From Patescibacteria group bacterium (GTDB taxonomy: Bacteria > Patescibacteriota > Gracilibacteria > UM-FILTER-43-11), in the NCBI GenBank assembly GCA_029260985.1, contig JAJDCE010000077.1, positions 1 to 8,976 of the forward strand: a DNA stretch of 8,976 nt, read 5' to 3'. The position numbers were made by a program, and so were the translations under genes. The notes beneath the pieces were generated by a model that saw only the letters and a list, made by a program, of their open reading frames with translations, had not been told where the DNA came from and searched no databases. Below, one piece after another: positions 6,722-8,976 of this stretch; position 1 is the stretch's first letter, and every line of letters starts with the position of its first letter.

Positions 6722-6749
6722 ATTTTATGTGTTTATTAAATTGTGTCAA
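6722..6749 (-). promoter_or_regulatory. Strong sigma70-type promoter of the structured RNA
   Basis: On the minus strand the consensus -35 box TTGACA (6749-6744) is followed after 16 nt by TAAAAT (6727-6722). The start would fall at about 6715, which puts the outermost pairing strand (6709-6703) almost at the 5' end of the RNA. Confidence 0.7.
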
Positions 6750-6776
6750 TGAATTGTTGTGAGCAGAGAAGAACAG

Positions 6777-6805
6777 TTGCGATTCAAGAGAGAATCTGCA
6801 ATAAT
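6777..6805 (+). promoter_or_regulatory. Putative promoter of the 131-residue protein
   Basis: TTGCGA (6777-6782), a 17-nt spacer and AATAAT (6800-6805) lie 31 nt before the ATG. A small inverted repeat, GATTC-AAGAGA-GAATC (6781-6796), covers the spacer and could be a regulator site. The RNA promoter points the other way about 30 nt upstream. Confidence 0.4.
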
Positions 6806-6836
6806 AAACAAACATAGTTGCCACTAAAAAATAATT

Positions 6837-7232
6837 ATGAAATCAGCAGACAAAGCAGATCCTTTATTGGCCCTTGGCGGAGGGGGAGGTCCAGAAGACC
6901 CAGATAATCCTAAGCTGGCAGACGTTCTTCCAATCAGAGAAGGCGTGAATGACGTGCTCAAAGATTCGGATGAGGAGATAGCAACGCAGAAGGAGTTAAG
7001 AGACTGGTTTCTTGAAATCACTTCCTTTACGGATTATTATGATTTTCTCTTAAGTCCAACCCGTTTTGATCAATTAAGAGTCCCTTCCTTTGAAGATGGT
7101 AAGCCAAAGTTCAAAACAGGACGAGATGTCGCTAGTGCTATTCTAGGAAGAGAGATTAAATTTACTGGTCCTGACGTCATGCGCGAACTTGCTGACAAGC
7201 TTGGCATGAAAGAGGAAAAGGTAGAAAAATAA
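6837..7232 (+). CDS. Hypothetical acidic protein, 131 residues
   Basis: I do not recognise this protein. It begins MKSADKADPLLALGGGGGPE, a flexible glycine- and proline-rich N-terminus with no signal peptide or membrane helix. A mixed region of about 36-131 follows with a likely helix 'DEEIATQKELRDWFLEITSF', aromatic residues 'TDYYDFLL', and a C-terminal helical part 'GPDVMRELADKLGMKEEKVE'. It is probably a small soluble cytoplasmic protein. The start is preceded by an A-rich leader (ACTAAAAAATAATT) like other genes here. It has its own putative promoter and a terminator after the stop, so it looks monocistronic. It is divergent from the structured RNA, which makes a functional link possible but unproven. 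Confidence 0.7.
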   Translation: MKSADKADPLLALGGGGGPEDPDNPKLADVLPIREGVNDVLKDSDEEIATQKELRDWFLEITSFTDYYDFLLSPTRFDQLRVPSFEDGKPKFKTGRDVASAILGREIKFTGPDVMRELADKLGMKEEKVEK

Positions 7233-7233
7233 C

Positions 7234-7262
7234 ACTTGAGACTCGCACTCGCACTTGAGACT
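7234..7262. repeat. 29-bp intergenic repeat, copy B
   Basis: It is identical to copy A (1715-1743) except for G instead of A at unit position 18. It begins one base after the stop codon of the 131-residue gene and ends directly at the terminator stem. Copies A and B have the same orientation in the window but opposite orientations relative to the gene each one follows. Confidence 0.85.
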
Positions 7263-7283
7263 ATGGATTTAAGACGCTAAAGT
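7255..7283 (+). promoter_or_regulatory. purN: Possible purN promoter lying within the repeat and terminator
   Basis: TTGAGA (7255-7260), the end of the 29-bp repeat, is separated by 17 nt from TAAAGT (7278-7283) in the terminator loop. Each box matches consensus in 4 of 6 positions. The start would be near 7290, about 17 nt before the purN ATG. This is weak evidence, but no better promoter is visible between the terminator and purN. Confidence 0.3.
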
Positions 7284-7306
7284 GTAACCGTCTTAAATCC
7301 ATTTTT
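7263..7306 (+). terminator. Intrinsic terminator between the 131-residue gene and purN
   Basis: Arms ATGGATTTAAGACG (7263-7276) and CGTCTTAAATCCAT (7289-7302) are perfectly complementary over 14 bp around a 12-nt loop, and the run T(7302-7306) follows. The T-run directly touches the purN ATG at 7307. On the minus strand no T-tract follows the stem. Confidence 0.85.
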
Positions 7307-7903
7307 ATGTACAACGTCGCTGTTCTAGCCTCCACCAATGGCACCAACTTCCAGTCTCTGATCGACGCTAAAAAGTCAGGTGTTATTCATGATAACATCA
7401 ACCTTTGCTGCCTTGTTACCAATAAGTCCGAATGTGGCGCCGTCGAAAAAGCAAATATAGCTGGAATCCAAGTTTATGCTATCGATCCCACTGGTAAATC
7501 CCGAGAGGAATTCGACCGTGAAGTCATGGAAGCCCTAGAGCCATGTAGTCCAGATCTGGTCGTTTTGGGCGGTTACATGAGAATTGTTGGTGAAGAGATG
7601 GTCAAAAAATACGAAAATCGAATGATCAATGTTCACCCAAGCCTGCTCCCAAAGTACGGTGGGGGAATGAATCTGGACGTCCATAAGGCAGTTATAGAAG
7701 CTGGTGAAACTGAAACTGGAATGACCATTCATATGATCGATGAAGGTGTCGATACAGGGGCTATAATTCTCCAAAAATCCTGCAAAGTCGAACCAGAAGA
7801 CACTCCTGAAATTCTCAAAAACCGAGTTCAGACTCTGGAAAAAGAGTGGTATCCCAAAGTCGTCCAGATGTTTGCCGATGATCAGATAAATATTAAAGAA
7901 TGA
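7307..7903 (+). CDS. purN: Phosphoribosylglycinamide formyltransferase (GAR transformylase) family protein
   Basis: The family transfers a formyl group from 10-formyl-tetrahydrofolate to GAR in purine synthesis. The start MYNVAVLASTNGTNFQSLID matches the family N-terminus, with S-T-N-G-T-N in place of the usual G-N-G-S-N phosphate-binding loop. 'VVLGGYMRIVGEEMV', then NVHPSLLPKYGGG with the catalytic Asn and His, and 'TGMTIHMIDEGVDTGAIILQ' with the catalytic Asp are all present. The length of 198 is normal. ATG 7307 fits the family N-terminus although it has no Shine-Dalgarno motif and directly follows a terminator T-run. The stop overlaps the next start (ATGA), implying translational coupling. 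No other purine gene is nearby, so a role in another formyl transfer cannot be excluded. Confidence 0.93.
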   Translation: MYNVAVLASTNGTNFQSLIDAKKSGVIHDNINLCCLVTNKSECGAVEKANIAGIQVYAIDPTGKSREEFDREVMEALEPCSPDLVVLGGYMRIVGEEMVKKYENRMINVHPSLLPKYGGGMNLDVHKAVIEAGETETGMTIHMIDEGVDTGAIILQKSCKVEPEDTPEILKNRVQTLEKEWYPKVVQMFADDQINIKE

Positions 7904-8823
7904 GCGATTACGAAGCCTTTTGGCAAAAAAATCCTTTTAGGAATTTATGGCAGCACCCGTTGTGGGCCGATTTTCAGAATGCAGCCAATCGGAAAACGTG
8001 GCTACTCGAAACCAAAGGCGCCTCCGCATTAGTGGTTAAACACAAACTCCCCAAAGGGTTCAACTGGCTCGAAGTTCCTAGAGGTCCATTGTGGACGACG
8101 GAAAAAGGGTTGAAGGAAATTATGGAGAAAATTGAAAAAATCGGACAACGCGAAAAATCCATCTTCATCCGCTTTTCTCCTTACAGAAAAATCAGAAATG
8201 TGAAATGTGAAATGCGAAATGCCGAAGGCGATCATCATCCTGAAGCCAGTTTAATTCTCGACCTTAAGCCAGATCTGGAAGACATTTTGATGCAGATGAA
8301 ACCCAAGGGGCGCTACAACGTCAGGCTCGCCCAAAAACATGGCATTCAAATCGAGCAGTCTCATGATGCAGATGAGTTTCATAAGCTCTTAAAGAAAACG
8401 GGTAATCGAGACGGATTTGGAATTCATCCAAAAGCTTACTATCAAAACATGCTGGACGCATTAGGAGTTGAGGCTCAATTATTATTAGCTGTTCATGAAG
8501 AAAGGGTGATCGCAGGGGGAATTTTTACCTACCTGGATGACTGGGGAATCTATTATTACGGCGCCTCCGATCATCATTACAGAAATTTAATGGCCCCTTA
8601 TTTAATTCAGTTTGAAGCAATCAAAGAAGCCAAAGATCGGGAGTGTAAGTTCTATGATTTTCTCGGCATCTCACCGAACGATAACAAACATCATCCTTGG
8701 AGTGGGGTGACCAATTTTAAAAAGAAGTTTGGCGGAAGAGCGGTTCACTATCCCAAGGCCAAAGAAATTGTCCTCAGGCCTTTTTGGAATTTTGTCCTCA
8801 GGCTTTATAAAAAATTCCGCTAG
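7900..8823 (+). CDS. FemAB-family aminoacyl transferase (peptidoglycan bridge formation)
   Basis: FemAB proteins use aminoacyl-tRNA to add amino acids to the peptidoglycan precursor at the inner face of the membrane, through two GNAT-like domains. Here the first domain covers about 1-150 and the second about 150-290. Family motifs are 'MKPKGRYNVRLAQKHGIQIE', 'VIAGGIFTYLDDWGIYYYGA' with the following 'NLMAPYLIQFEAIKEAK', 'FYDFLGI', and 'HPWSGVTNFKKKFGG' near 264-278. A basic end (RPFWNFVLRLYKKFR) could touch the membrane. The length of 307 is slightly short for FemA/B but usual for short homologues. It overlaps purN by 4 nt. Residues about 99-108 are encoded by a 7-nt tandem repeat, see the separate entry. 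No terminator is visible behind it. Confidence 0.88.
   Translation: MSDYEAFWQKNPFRNLWQHPLWADFQNAANRKTWLLETKGASALVVKHKLPKGFNWLEVPRGPLWTTEKGLKEIMEKIEKIGQREKSIFIRFSPYRKIRNVKCEMRNAEGDHHPEASLILDLKPDLEDILMQMKPKGRYNVRLAQKHGIQIEQSHDADEFHKLLKKTGNRDGFGIHPKAYYQNMLDALGVEAQLLLAVHEERVIAGGIFTYLDDWGIYYYGASDHHYRNLMAPYLIQFEAIKEAKDRECKFYDFLGISPNDNKHHPWSGVTNFKKKFGGRAVHYPKAKEIVLRPFWNFVLRLYKKFR
8195..8222 (+). repeat. Four tandem copies of a 7-nt unit (GAAATGY) inside the FemAB gene
   Basis: The units are GAAATGT, GAAATGT, GAAATGC and GAAATGC. They keep the reading frame and encode about residues 99-108 (R-N-V-K-C-E-M-R-N-A), between two conserved parts of the first domain and probably in a surface loop. The opposite strand reads I-S-H-F-T-F-H-I-S, a repeat style I recall seeing as dispersed low-complexity sequence in other bacterial genomes, which I have not verified. 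Confidence 0.8.
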
Positions 8824-8848
8824 TTAGGAAATATTCAGAGTTTAATAC

Positions 8849-8877
8849 TTGTCATATTATTTTAAATATGGTATAAT
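8849..8877 (+). promoter_or_regulatory. Near-consensus promoter with extended -10 before the right-edge gene
   Basis: TTGTCA (8849-8854), a 17-nt spacer and the perfect TATAAT (8872-8877), with TGG giving an extended -10. The -35 box is the same as that of ribBA. The predicted start near 8884 leaves a leader of about 19 nt before ATG 8903. Confidence 0.75.
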
Positions 8878-8902
8878 TTAAAGAAACTTAAATTAAAATA
8901 AA

Positions 8903-8976
8903 ATGTCACTTTCAAAAAAACCACCATCACTAAAAAAATCTTCCAATAGAGATCCCGTTGAAAGCGGAGAATGGGT
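8903..8976 (+). CDS. N-terminus of an unidentified protein, cut by the window edge
   Basis: Twenty-four codons are open to the edge: MSLSKKPPSLKK, then SSNRDPVESGEW. The start is basic and rich in Ser and Pro with no hydrophobic segment, so the product is not obviously exported. Too little is visible to assign a family. The strong promoter just upstream, the A-rich leader (AATTAAAATAAA) typical of this window, and the position after the FemAB gene support a real start. Confidence 0.6.
   Translation, partial: MSLSKKPPSLKKSSNRDPVESGEW

Overview
This is a chromosomal segment of a bacterium, most likely a Patescibacteria/CPR-type organism (Peregrinibacteria-like). That placement is an inference from the overall gene set and from an IS200/RAYT-type transposase style I associate with that group. 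Standalone purN and cofE-family genes, a FemAB-type ligase and A-rich leaders without Shine-Dalgarno motifs also point that way. TGA is a stop here (ends of ribBA and purN, the latter in an ATGA overlap), so the TGA=Gly code of Gracilibacteria does not apply.

Left part, minus strand (1-3593): the N-terminal part of an IS200-like/REP-associated transposase runs off the left edge. Next come a bifunctional riboflavin gene (ribBA) with a clear sigma70-type promoter and almost no leader, and a 614-residue membrane protein. That protein combines a degenerate PP2C-like domain, one membrane helix, a helical linker and a predicted beta-propeller. A 29-bp repeat lies between the last two genes.

Middle, plus strand (3734-6259): from a divergent promoter region, a long-form ribosome hibernation factor (hpf), an O-antigen ligase/Wzy-type membrane protein and a CofE-family ligase form a compact operon. 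There is an 8-nt gap between the first two, and the last two overlap by 98 nt in different frames.

The 577-nt gap at 6260-6836 is the most unusual part. It is GC-rich and dense in perfect hairpins. On the minus strand it is flanked by a strong promoter (TTGACA-16-TAAAAT) and a canonical terminator with a cUUCGg loop. The presumed RNA ends pair with each other at two levels. I interpret it as a structured noncoding RNA of about 455 nt and could not match it to RNase P, tmRNA, SRP or 6S RNA.

Right part, plus strand (6837-8976): an orphan acidic 131-residue protein is divergent from the RNA. It is followed by a second copy of the 29-bp repeat and a terminator hairpin whose T-tract touches the purN start codon. 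purN overlaps a FemAB-like peptidoglycan amino-acid ligase gene by 4 nt. A new gene with a near-consensus promoter begins at 8903 and runs off the right edge.
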